A stretch of 64,000 nucleotides of DNA from an uncultured bacterium. Its GTDB lineage: Bacteria > Bacteroidota > Bacteroidia > Chitinophagales > CAIODY01. The DNA lies in the NCBI GenBank assembly GCA_903857255.1, contig CAIODY010000043.1, positions 82,334 to 146,333 on the forward strand. The letters run 5' to 3'. Below, piece by piece: positions 29,823-39,060 of the stretch (positions within the stretch are counted from its first letter, which is position 1; every line of letters starts with the position of its first letter). The notes under the pieces were generated by a model. It worked only from the letters and a program-made list of their open reading frames with translations. It did not search any database and was not told the DNA's origin. The position numbers were made by a program, and so were the translations under genes.

Positions 29823-32800
29823 CTAATTTACACTGAAGTTCTGTACAGCTTTTATCGGATTCATGTTGTTGATGTTGAAAACGAAAGTGATGCGGTTTGC
29901 CCATTTTACAAACGAAGATTTATCGGAATAAACGCTGTTGTAATTATTTCTTAAATCTTCACAAGCTATTAATGGGAAGTTGATTTGAATATTTTTAGTG
30001 AACTTAAATGTGATACCACCATCGTACAAAAGATTATGTGTATCGCTATAAGGCAATTGCTCCAAACTATAAAATCCTAAATCAGCATACAGCGCCAAAG
30101 GCAAGCCTATGGGCAAATCAGCGGTTAAATTTAATGCACTCAACAACGAATTACTTCTGCCCACTTGAGGCGACTGCAACCAAGTTGCCTGACGGAAGCC
30201 ACCTTCTTGCATATACATTTGATGTGCCCAAAAACTGTTGGTTTCGCTGCGACCGAGGTACATGTTATCGTGCAAATAATCATCAGCACCGCTGAAACCA
30301 CTCATCTTTAAAAAGAAATCGGGCAGCGATGGATTTTCGTTGTGTACATAACCAGCAAAGAATCTTGCCGTTAAATATTTATTTCGTTTGTACAAATGCG
30401 AAGCTTCAAAAGCTAATGTCAGCTTGGCACTGGCGTTATATTGTTGCAATTGAATGAATAAACTTTGTGGGTTCAATTTTTGTTTATCCAACACTTCGTA
30501 ATTCAAAATATTAATGCCAGTAGCAGTTGAATTATCAAATGCTTTGCCTTGATAAATATTTCTTAGCAAAGTTAATTTTTGGGTGATGGATGAATTGAGT
30601 TGTTGTGGTTTGAAATTAAATTCAATGAAAGGTTTGATTCGCAAATAACTAAAATTACTTTTTGATGAAGAACCATCAGAATAAGTTTCTGTATAATTCC
30701 CTTCATCAAAATAATTGGCGCCAACACCAGCACTGATGCGGTTGATGAATGATTTATTCACTATCCAATTGCGTTGAATTTTTCCTGTGAATGCAAATTG
30801 TTTGTCTTTCAATCCAATCATTGGCACCAATTGATATTCCCAAAAATTGCCAGGCAACAACGGATTAAACACCATCAAACCTGGCATCCAACCGTTGTAT
30901 AAATTATAACCAATCAATGGCAAAATGTTAATTTGATTTTTGTTGGCTTGGCGTATAAAACCTAACATGCCAATATGTAATGGTTCGGTTTTGCGAAGCA
31001 ACCCGTTTATTTTGCTGGTGTTGTTTTGACGGTCTAATTCAGGAATATTATTCAGTGCATCTATCTTCAGTTTGTCATAATTTCCTTTTGGAAACAACAC
31101 ATCCATTTCGCCCAAAAAACCTCCATAATTAATTGTTTTCACAATGGAATCATTCGCCAAAGCACTGATGGAATAAGGTGTTCGGATGTCGCTTTTGTTG
31201 ACAACGGTTACTTTATAAAATTCATCATTGCCAATTTTTTGTGTGGTGCGATTGATGCTTTTTAACTGCAAATCAAACTTCTTAGTTGTGCCAATGGCAT
31301 CATTCCAAAACCAATCTAAATTTTGTTTGCAATTATCATCAAACACTTTTTTGATATCGGCTGGCTGTGGATGCTTAAATTGAAACTGCTGAAAATAAAT
31401 GTGCATGATGCTATCATACGTTTTTTGCCCAATTGTATTCGCCAAATAATTAAATAACAAAGGTGTTTTGCCATACACATCGCCAAAATAATTTATCGTG
31501 GAATATTGTGCTGCTGGAAGCTCACAAGGTTGGTCTTCATTTTTCCAAGCACTAAAAGCATAACCCAAATATGCCATTGAATTGCCTGATTTATTATTAT
31601 CAAATAATTTTTCAAGATTTATGCTAATCCCTTTGGGTTTAGATTTTTTCGCTGCTTCTTTTTTTGCAACATCACGAGTATAGCGTTGTTCATAATAACT
31701 GTTGATGCCTTCATCCATCCAAGCATGTGAGCGTTCGTTGCTGCCTAACATCCCTTGAAACCAATTGTGCCCCACTTCATGCACTATCACAGTTTCTAAT
31801 TCTGATTTTGAGCTTGTACTTCCAATCACCGTGATTTGTGGGTACTCCATGCCGCCGCCAGCTTCCAGCTTGCCTTCTACAGCTGTTACGTTTTTGTATG
31901 GATAATTGCCCACCCATTTGCTGTAATTTGAAATTGCCCCATTGATGTATGGAATAGCATCTTTCCAATATCGTGCGCCACGAGGCGTAAACAATAACCA
32001 AGTGGTTACATTTTGTTTGTTATCCAACTCTACATTTCCTTTCAGCACCACATATCTTTTATCAGCAAACCATGCAAAATCATGCACGTTGTTGGCCAAA
32101 TAATGCAATGTTTTTGTTTCGGTTGATGAGGCAGGAAAACCAAATGTTGGCTTGAAAGCATCCATCGTAGCCGTTTTAGCAGCGATGGTATCTAAAAAAT
32201 ATTTTTCTGATTCATTTTGTAATTCGCCAGTTGCACCTACCACATAATTTTTTGGCAAAGTGATATTCACTTCAAACGAGCCGTAGTCGCCATAAAATTC
32301 TCCCTGGTCTAAATAAGGAATGGCATGCCAACCCGAAGCATCATAAACCGCCGGCTTTGGATACCATTGTGTAATTTGATATTGCTGCCCATCATGCCCT
32401 AATCTGGAAAATGTTTTTGGAATTTTTACACGAAATGGTGTGGTGATGGTGATGCTTTCGCCAGTTCGCAAAGGCTTATTCAGCAATAGTTTGCCAATGT
32501 CAATCGTATCTTCATTTAAAATAAATGAAGCAGGTTTTCCATCAATAAAAAAACTTAAACTATCAATAAATCCTTTTTCTGAATCAGCGGCAAAATGAAA
32601 ACTTGTTTTACCCATTTGCAACATTTGCTTGGCAAATTCGGTATTATCATCTTTAAATGCATTGGGCCACAAATGGAAGTAAATAAAATCGAGTGCATTA
32701 GGCGAATTGTTGGTATAAACAATTTGAATATTGCCCAAAAGCAAGTGCTGACGGTCATCTAAGCGCACATCAATTTTGTAATCATTTTTTTGTTGCCAAT

Positions 32801-32870
32801 ATTTTTGAGCAAAAATTTTAGTAGAAAAAAATAAAACGAAGAAAAAAATAAGCGTAAGGTTTCTTTTCAT
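29823..32870 (-). CDS. M1 family metallopeptidase (secreted)
   Basis: GGGMEYPQITV and VIVHEVGHNWFQGMLGSNERSHAWMDEG (HExxH-18-E); start at signal peptide MKRNLTLIFFFVLFFSTKIFAQ (32870). Confidence 0.93.
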   Translation of the reverse strand: MKRNLTLIFFFVLFFSTKIFAQKYWQQKNDYKIDVRLDDRQHLLLGNIQIVYTNNSPNALDFIYFHLWPNAFKDDNTEFAKQMLQMGKTSFHFAADSEKGFIDSLSFFIDGKPASFILNEDTIDIGKLLLNKPLRTGESITITTPFRVKIPKTFSRLGHDGQQYQITQWYPKPAVYDASGWHAIPYLDQGEFYGDYGSFEVNITLPKNYVVGATGELQNESEKYFLDTIAAKTATMDAFKPTFGFPASSTETKTLHYLANNVHDFAWFADKRYVVLKGNVELDNKQNVTTWLLFTPRGARYWKDAIPYINGAISNYSKWVGNYPYKNVTAVEGKLEAGGGMEYPQITVIGSTSSKSELETVIVHEVGHNWFQGMLGSNERSHAWMDEGINSYYEQRYTRDVAKKEAAKKSKPKGISINLEKLFDNNKSGNSMAYLGYAFSAWKNEDQPCELPAAQYSTINYFGDVYGKTPLLFNYLANTIGQKTYDSIMHIYFQQFQFKHPQPADIKKVFDDNCKQNLDWFWNDAIGTTKKFDLQLKSINRTTQKIGNDEFYKVTVVNKSDIRTPYSISALANDSIVKTINYGGFLGEMDVLFPKGNYDKLKIDALNNIPELDRQNNTSKINGLLRKTEPLHIGMLGFIRQANKNQINILPLIGYNLYNGWMPGLMVFNPLLPGNFWEYQLVPMIGLKDKQFAFTGKIQRNWIVNKSFINRISAGVGANYFDEGNYTETYSDGSSSKSNFSYLRIKPFIEFNFKPQQLNSSITQKLTLLRNIYQGKAFDNSTATGINILNYEVLDKQKLNPQSLFIQLQQYNASAKLTLAFEASHLYKRNKYLTARFFAGYVHNENPSLPDFFLKMSGFSGADDYLHDNMYLGRSETNSFWAHQMYMQEGGFRQATWLQSPQVGRSNSLLSALNLTADLPIGLPLALYADLGFYSLEQLPYSDTHNLLYDGGITFKFTKNIQINFPLIACEDLRNNYNSVYSDKSSFVKWANRITFVFNINNMNPIKAVQNFSVN

Positions 32871-32984
32871 GAGATAAAATTTTGTTGAAAATAATTCAAT
32901 CAAAATTAAGATTTTGTTTTTTAAATAAACAGGTATTTGTTTGTTATGCTGATTTTTCAAAAATAAATTCTATTTGCAAACTAT

Positions 32985-32992
32985 TACTTTTG
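32985..32992 (+). promoter_or_regulatory. Candidate -7 element TACTTTTG directly upstream of hisS ATG
   Basis: TAnnTTTG match ending 4 nt before ATG 32997. Confidence 0.5.
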
Positions 32993-32996
32993 CAAC

Positions 32997-34526
32997 ATGA
33001 TTCAAATTAGCATACCAAAAGGAACTCGTGATTTTTCACCCGAAACATTGCGCAAGCGGCATTACATCATGAACATTATTAAAAATGTTTTTGAAAAATA
33101 TGCTTTTGAACCTTTGGAAACTCCAGCCATGGAAAACATTGAAACGCTGACTGGCAAGTATGGCGATGAAGGTGATAAGTTGATGTTTAGAGTGTTGGAT
33201 AATGGGGAAATAATAGAACACTTGAAACCGAAAGAAACAATAGAGCTTGAGACTATCAACAAAAAAGAATTTATTGATGAGATTAGCAGCAACCCATCCA
33301 CTGAATTAAAAATAGGGTTATCAAAAGAAGGAGATATTGTTATTGAAAATCCAAATCAATCACAAAAAGAATTTTACCAAGTGTTGTCTGGAGCATTAGA
33401 CAAAATGCTTGGTAGTTCAAAGCAGCTTGGTGCTGCTGTTTCCGAAAAAGCATTGCGTTATGATTTAACGATTCCGTTCGCACGATTTGTAGTGATGAAC
33501 AGAAATAATTTAGTTTTCCCGTTTCGCCGTTATCAAATGCAACCCGTGTGGAGAGCTGATAGACCACAGAAAGGACGTTTCAGAGAATTTTATCAATGCG
33601 ATGCTGATGTGGTGGGAAGTAAATCGTTGATTTTGGAAATTGAGTTGCTGAATATTTATCGCGAAGTTTTTGAAAAGGTGGGTTTAAAAAATTTCGAATT
33701 GCGATTGAACAACAGAAAAATTTTAGCTGGCTTGGCGCAATTAATAGGCGCAACAGATAAGATGATGGACATGACAATTGCCATTGATAAATTGGATAAG
33801 GTTGGAATTGAAGGAGTTCAAACTGAATTGCAAAAAAACAATTTCGATGAAGAGCAAATAAAAAAGATTGTTGAATTTCTTTCGCTGAAAGGCACAACCG
33901 AAGAGCGTTTTACGCAATTGAAAAATATTTTTGCTGACAACGAAGAAGCATTAAAAGGTGTGAAGGAATTATTTTTTGTGATGAAACAAACCGAAACTTT
34001 GTGCCCAAATGCTTCCTTGGTTTTAGATTTAACATTGGCTCGTGGCTTGAATTATTACACTGGAATTATTATTGAAGTAAAAGCCAAAGATGTGCAAATG
34101 GGCAGCATTGGTGGCGGTGGTAGATACGATGATTTGACGGGTGTTTTTGGCTTGCCAAATGTAAGCGGTGTAGGCATTTCATTCGGACTGGATAGAATTT
34201 ATGAAGTGATGGATGAACTCAAACTATTCCCTGATAATTTGCAAACAGGTGTGCAAGTATTGTTTATCAATTTTGGAAATGAGCCTGAAATGTATGCATT
34301 TCAACAGGTGCAAAAATTACGAACGAAAGATATAGTTGCTGAATTATACCCCTCAAACGATAAAATAAAAAAGCAAATGGAATATGCACACCGCAAAAAA
34401 GTTCCGTTTGTGGTGTTGATTGGTGAAGAAGAAATGAAGACGCAAAAATTTCAATTGAAAAACATGGAAACTGGCGAGCAGCAAGCACTTTCGCTGAATG
34501 AAATTATTGTTGCGATAGAAAAGTAA
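32997..34526 (+). CDS. hisS: Histidine--tRNA ligase (with insertion)
   Basis: KGTRDFSPE...EKALRYDLTIPFARFV...RYQMQPVWRADRPQKGRFREFYQCDADVVG...LARGLNYYTGIIIEV...GGGGRYDDL. Confidence 0.97.
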   Translation: MIQISIPKGTRDFSPETLRKRHYIMNIIKNVFEKYAFEPLETPAMENIETLTGKYGDEGDKLMFRVLDNGEIIEHLKPKETIELETINKKEFIDEISSNPSTELKIGLSKEGDIVIENPNQSQKEFYQVLSGALDKMLGSSKQLGAAVSEKALRYDLTIPFARFVVMNRNNLVFPFRRYQMQPVWRADRPQKGRFREFYQCDADVVGSKSLILEIELLNIYREVFEKVGLKNFELRLNNRKILAGLAQLIGATDKMMDMTIAIDKLDKVGIEGVQTELQKNNFDEEQIKKIVEFLSLKGTTEERFTQLKNIFADNEEALKGVKELFFVMKQTETLCPNASLVLDLTLARGLNYYTGIIIEVKAKDVQMGSIGGGGRYDDLTGVFGLPNVSGVGISFGLDRIYEVMDELKLFPDNLQTGVQVLFINFGNEPEMYAFQQVQKLRTKDIVAELYPSNDKIKKQMEYAHRKKVPFVVLIGEEEMKTQKFQLKNMETGEQQALSLNEIIVAIEK

Positions 34527-34529
34527 CCC

Positions 34530-35168
34530 TCAATTTTTCATCCATTTCCAAATCATCGAAGCCAATATTGCACCGATGATGGGTGCAAAAATATAAATCC
34601 ACAAACTATTCAAATTGCCTGAAACTATTGCTGGTGCAATACTTCGAGCTGGATTCATAGATGCACCGCAAATTGGTCCGGCAAACATTGCCTCTAATAA
34701 AACTGTGCCACCAATGGCAATGCCAGCCATCACACCCACTTCTTTCGAGCCTTGTGAAGTGAATAAAATTACGAGCATTAAAAAAAATGTAAGCAACAAC
34801 TCTAAAACAAACGATTGCAACACAGAACCAGCAGGCATTGTAGCACCCAAAGAAATATTTTCAGGAAACAATACCTTTAAAACCATTGATGCAGCTAATG
34901 CTCCGGCAATTTGTGCAACGATGAAAGGAAAAATCTGTTTGGTTGGAAAAAGTTTCGCAAAAGAAAATGCAATAGTTACAGCAGGATTAAAATGTGCGCC
35001 CGATGTTTCGCCAAAAGAATAAATCATGGCAGTTACAATCAATCCAAAAGTGATGGCAACGCCTAGGTGTCCTATACTTCCATGCGTTTGTTGGTCGATA
35101 ATTATTGCACCAGTACCACAAAAAATCATCGCAAAAGTGCCGATAAATTCGGCTGCGTATTTTTTCAT
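34530..35168 (-). CDS. MIP/aquaporin family channel in ars operon (AqpS-like context)
   Basis: Two NPA boxes: SGAHFNPAVT and GASMNPARS; six TM segments; stop of arsC and start of this gene adjacent. Confidence 0.92.
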   Translation of the reverse strand: MKKYAAEFIGTFAMIFCGTGAIIIDQQTHGSIGHLGVAITFGLIVTAMIYSFGETSGAHFNPAVTIAFSFAKLFPTKQIFPFIVAQIAGALAASMVLKVLFPENISLGATMPAGSVLQSFVLELLLTFFLMLVILFTSQGSKEVGVMAGIAIGGTVLLEAMFAGPICGASMNPARSIAPAIVSGNLNSLWIYIFAPIIGAILASMIWKWMKN

Positions 35169-35603
35169 TTATTCCTTTTCTACTTCTTTAATAAAATTTA
35201 AAACGGCAGCTTTTATTTTATCTCGAACCTGACGAGTAACGGCTAATTTTTCTTCGTGTGTGCCTGTTAATGAAGATGGGTCGGTAAAACTCCAATTGAT
35301 TTTTTTGTGAACGCCAGGAAATATTGGGCAACGTGCTGCACTGGCTTCATCGCAAACCGTTACCACATAATTGTACAATCTACCTTCTTTGAAAAAATCG
35401 AAAACGGCGTTGGTTTCGTTGTGTGAAATATCAATGCCTTCTTCTTTCATTACTTCAACGGCTAATGGATTGAGTGTGCCTTTTTCAAGCCCTGCACTTT
35501 CTACATGAAATTTGTCGCCGCCTAATTGTTTTAAATAAGCTTCTGCCATTTGACTTCGAGCTGAATTGTGAATACACAGAAATAAAACTTTCGTTTTGCT
35601 CAT
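35169..35603 (-). CDS. arsC: Arsenate reductase, low-molecular-weight phosphatase (thioredoxin-type) family
   Basis: VLFLCIHNSARSQMAEAYL P-loop (CxxNSxRS) and VTVCDEASAARCPIFPGVHKKINWSFTDPSS. Confidence 0.93.
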   Translation of the reverse strand: MSKTKVLFLCIHNSARSQMAEAYLKQLGGDKFHVESAGLEKGTLNPLAVEVMKEEGIDISHNETNAVFDFFKEGRLYNYVVTVCDEASAARCPIFPGVHKKINWSFTDPSSLTGTHEEKLAVTRQVRDKIKAAVLNFIKEVEKE

Positions 35604-35633
35604 GATTTTATGTTTTTGAATTTGATGAATTGA

Positions 35634-36104
35634 TTAGCAACAACCACCGCCGGGTGTGCAACAAGATGCGCCTTGTTTTACATCGGCTAAATTGAGTTTA
35701 TATTTTTCGGAATCAACGCCGCAAACTTCTGCTGCAAGGCATTCAGTGTACTTGTTGATTAATTGAAAATGATTGCCATTGAATTCAACCGCATATTTGC
35801 CAATGGTGTTGGTTTGATATTCGGCTTCTATTTCAAAATCGGCATTGCCTGTAATGAATGCTGATTTGTTTAAGATGTCAGAAATTTTTGACGCAGTTAA
35901 TCGGTGATTGACATCTTCGGCTACCCAGATTTGAAAAGAGATTAATTTCGAGATTCGTTCTTTGCCGCCACAATCAATAAAGTGTTTGTTGATTAAACCT
36001 ACTTCGGTGATATGAAAATGTTGTGGAACGCTTGTGTTATCGGGCAATAGGATAGTAATGTCGTTGACAGATTCAATTGCTTTTTTAAATTCGGAATATT
36101 TCAT
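35634..36104 (-). CDS. DUF6428 family protein with C-terminal Cys-rich tail
   Basis: MKYSEFKKAIESVNDITILLPDNTSVPQHFHITEVGLI...; C-term GASCCTPGGGCC; start placed at 36104. Confidence 0.8.
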   Translation of the reverse strand: MKYSEFKKAIESVNDITILLPDNTSVPQHFHITEVGLINKHFIDCGGKERISKLISFQIWVAEDVNHRLTASKISDILNKSAFITGNADFEIEAEYQTNTIGKYAVEFNGNHFQLINKYTECLAAEVCGVDSEKYKLNLADVKQGASCCTPGGGCC

Positions 36105-36120
36105 TTCGTTTAATTTTTGA

Positions 36121-36453
36121 TTAACAACAGTTAGGTTTTTGAGAATTTGTTTTTGTAAAAAACTTATTGAATGTTTTTTCAAATCGCTCAAAGGTTTCGT
36201 AATTGATACAATAGCAGGAAGAAGTACCATCTACTTTACCTTTTATCAATTCGGCTTTTAATAATTCTTTTAAATGTTGCGAAACGGTAGATTGCGCCAA
36301 CGGCAATACCTCTACAATTTCGCCACAGATGCAGGTTTCACGTTTGGCAATTTCTTTTAAGATAGCCACACGAGCAGGATGGCTGATGGCATTGGCAAAA
36401 TCTGCCAACTCATTTTCCTTTTTTGAAAATTCTTCTTTTTTGTTTTGAGCCAT
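36121..36453 (-). CDS. arsR: ArsR family transcriptional regulator
   Basis: [48 protein letters not shown]; CxC in the metal-binding helix. Confidence 0.92.
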   Translation of the reverse strand: MAQNKKEEFSKKENELADFANAISHPARVAILKEIAKRETCICGEIVEVLPLAQSTVSQHLKELLKAELIKGKVDGTSSCYCINYETFERFEKTFNKFFTKTNSQKPNCC

Positions 36454-36553
36454 TTACTTAATCTTATATCGCAAATATACGATAAAGCATTTTGAATTTC
36501 AAAATCAATCTTTGAAATTTCTTTTTCAATAAAAATGTTGGAGAGAAAACGAA

Positions 36554-37408
36554 CTATTGTTCGTTGTAGTTTTTCAAAAATTCTTTTTCGGTTTTGCTCA
36601 AGCTTTCATAACCTGATGCAGATATTTTTTCTAAAATTTTATTCAGCGTTTGTTCATCCGATTTTTTTTCTTTGGCTGAAACATTTGCTGTTGGCTGATT
36701 TCGATGCACTTGAAATCGTTTCCTGTTTTTCCATTTTGAAAAATTGAACTGAAATAATTTTCCAAAATCATTCCCATTTTGCAATTGCTTAATGTAAAAA
36801 TAGCCCAACAATGCGCCGCCTAAATGAGCAATATGTCCGCCTGCATTAGATGAAACAATACTCACCAAATCAATCACTAAAAATATAAGCGCAACATATT
36901 TCAATTTCAAATCTCGCCAAATCAAAAACCCAATTGGCAATTCAGGCGTGATGGTGGTTGCTGCTAATAATATTGCCATCACACCAGCACTTGCGCCAAT
37001 CAAATCAGCATTGGCAACCGTGTTTTGAAAGAATGGAAAAATGTTGTAAAACAGCATGTACAGCGATGCTCCGCCGATGCTGCCGATGATAAAAACAGGC
37101 ACAATATGTTTCTTGCCAATGAAATCTTGCAACACATCACCAAAGAAATAAAAAGCAAATAGGTTGAATAAAATATGAAACACATCGGCATGAAAGAATG
37201 CATAAGTGATGATAGTCCAAGGATGTTGAAGCCAGCGATGAAACGAAGATGGAAATGCTAAATATTGATGAATGAATGTGGTTGATTCATTTTGCCAACC
37301 CATTAAAAAAGGAAAAACATTTGCCACTACATAAATGATAATCATGCCTGCAATCAGCATGGTTAGTGCGCCGCCGTTGCGAATATCATTTTTTAAATCG
37401 TTGAGCAT
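36554..37408 (-). CDS. Rhomboid family intramembrane serine protease
   Basis: ADLIGASAGVMAILLA (GxSxG) and GGHIAHLGGALLGYFY. Confidence 0.92.
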   Translation of the reverse strand: MLNDLKNDIRNGGALTMLIAGMIIIYVVANVFPFLMGWQNESTTFIHQYLAFPSSFHRWLQHPWTIITYAFFHADVFHILFNLFAFYFFGDVLQDFIGKKHIVPVFIIGSIGGASLYMLFYNIFPFFQNTVANADLIGASAGVMAILLAATTITPELPIGFLIWRDLKLKYVALIFLVIDLVSIVSSNAGGHIAHLGGALLGYFYIKQLQNGNDFGKLFQFNFSKWKNRKRFQVHRNQPTANVSAKEKKSDEQTLNKILEKISASGYESLSKTEKEFLKNYNEQ

Positions 37409-37417
37409 GAGTGGGAT

Positions 37418-38416
37418 TTATTTCAAAAAATCTTTCCGAAGTTTTAAAATATTACGCAAAGTAAAATCCTGAATCATCACAAAATCAGTATGATTATTTA
37501 TCCAAGCATAATAATTTTCACTATCAAAACTCATAGGTTTTCCAAAATCATCAAATTGTTTTTTGCTTCGCCTGCCCAGTGGAACATGCGCCAATTCTAA
37601 GGTTTGGCGATTGCCAGTTTTTGTGATGACATCAACAATGGCAAATGGTGGTTTTGTTTTGTAGGGTTGAATTTCAGGCAAATCCATTACATAAGCCAAC
37701 GAATTTAATTTTCTGAATTCATTGAATAAACTGAAACACTTCTTTCCATCAGCATTTCCATTGGGTGTGAGGATAAATTCATTCAAATTTTTTGCTTCCA
37801 TTTTAAATGATTCATCTTTTCGCTCGTCAAAATATTTCACTTCGATGGATTGAATTTCAGAAGGCAAAAGTTTACAAATTGTTCGGTTTCTCCAATCAAT
37901 TTCTTCGCGAATATAACGAACACTCACTTCGCCATTAAAGCCTGGAATCTCGACCACATAAGGCTGTTCGCTGCCATCCATCAAAAAATAATTACCTTGA
38001 TAATCTTTTGCAGTGCCACCTACATAATAAGTTTTGATAGGTTCTTTTTCAGTGGTAAAAATTTGAACTTTTAATGCCGAACTTGCCATATCTTTCACCA
38101 CATTATTATGTTCGTTGATAGAAACTGGGCGATTGACATGAATATCGTGAATGCCTGCCAACAATAGGTCTATTGCATCTTTTCGGGTATAAAACCTATC
38201 ATTTACTTTCCAATTATTTTTTTCACGAACCAATAAAATCTGATGTTTGCCTTTATCAGTGATGAATATTTTCTGAATAGAAGCAGTATCCAACACAGCG
38301 AAATCTTTATCGTCTTTTGGTGTAAAATATTTGCATGATGAAAAAAATATCATTAGGGCAAAACCAATAACAGCAAGTGTTTTGTGAATGGTGAATAGTG
38401 AATAGTGAATTTTCAA
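37418..38416 (-). CDS. DUF4340-like lipoprotein
   Basis: Lipobox FFSSCKYF; pattern DTASIQKIFITDK...W...YFLMDGSEQPYVVEIPGF. Confidence 0.6.
   Translation of the reverse strand: MKIHYSLFTIHKTLAVIGFALMIFFSSCKYFTPKDDKDFAVLDTASIQKIFITDKGKHQILLVREKNNWKVNDRFYTRKDAIDLLLAGIHDIHVNRPVSINEHNNVVKDMASSALKVQIFTTEKEPIKTYYVGGTAKDYQGNYFLMDGSEQPYVVEIPGFNGEVSVRYIREEIDWRNRTICKLLPSEIQSIEVKYFDERKDESFKMEAKNLNEFILTPNGNADGKKCFSLFNEFRKLNSLAYVMDLPEIQPYKTKPPFAIVDVITKTGNRQTLELAHVPLGRRSKKQFDDFGKPMSFDSENYYAWINNHTDFVMIQDFTLRNILKLRKDFLK
38384..38411. repeat. Short-period repeat (gtgaatggtgaatagtgaatagtgaatt) at the start of a reading frame
   Basis: Degenerate tandem gtgaatRg units; encodes IHYSLFTIH on the minus strand. Confidence 0.8.
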
Positions 38417-38459
38417 TGAGATGAATTTTAGGCGATTTGTTTTTGTTTCTTCTGAAATT

Positions 38460-38999
38460 TTATTTCAAAAAGTTCTTCCACATCATGCTTTCCATAGGTT
38501 TAATACCACGAGCATTGTATTTGGCATTTTGCTTTTTGTTGTATAGGTTTTCAATATTTCCATCTACCACAAAGTAAATCAATTGCCCCACAGGCATGCC
38601 TGCATACACTCTTACAGGCTGCGCCACAGATATTTCCAAGGTCCAATGATTACAAAAACCAACATCACCTTTGCCAGCTGTGGCATGAATATCAATACCC
38701 AATCTGCCAATGCTACTTTTGCCTTCTAAGAAAGGAACGTGAGCATGTGTTTCAGTATATTCTTCCGTTACGCCCAAATACAAAGTATTAGGCTGCAACA
38801 CAAAACCTTCTTCACCAATTTCAAAATGCTCTACCTGATTATGCTTTTTTGCATCTAAAATTCTATCGGTATAGCAAGCTAAATATTTCCCCAGATGCAC
38901 ATCGTAACTGTTGGTGCCAAGGCAATTGCGGTCGTAAGGTTCAATTAAGATGGTTCCTTTTTTTATTTCTTCTAAAATTTTTACATCAGATAATATCAT
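38460..38999 (-). CDS. dcd: dCTP deaminase
   Basis: NCLGTNSYDVHLG...LEGKSSIGRLGIDIHATAGKGDVGFCNHWTLEI...GMPVGQLIYF. Confidence 0.95.
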   Translation of the reverse strand: MILSDVKILEEIKKGTILIEPYDRNCLGTNSYDVHLGKYLACYTDRILDAKKHNQVEHFEIGEEGFVLQPNTLYLGVTEEYTETHAHVPFLEGKSSIGRLGIDIHATAGKGDVGFCNHWTLEISVAQPVRVYAGMPVGQLIYFVVDGNIENLYNKKQNAKYNARGIKPMESMMWKNFLK

Positions 39000-39060
39000 G
39001 TGATGGCGTAATTAATTTTGGCAAAAATAGTTTTTGTTGATTGATTTTAATGCAATAATT

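Noticed and set aside
34615-35232. Forward ORFs opposite the aquaporin/arsC genes
   Set aside because: Antisense to NPA-box channel and CxxNSxRS reductase frames
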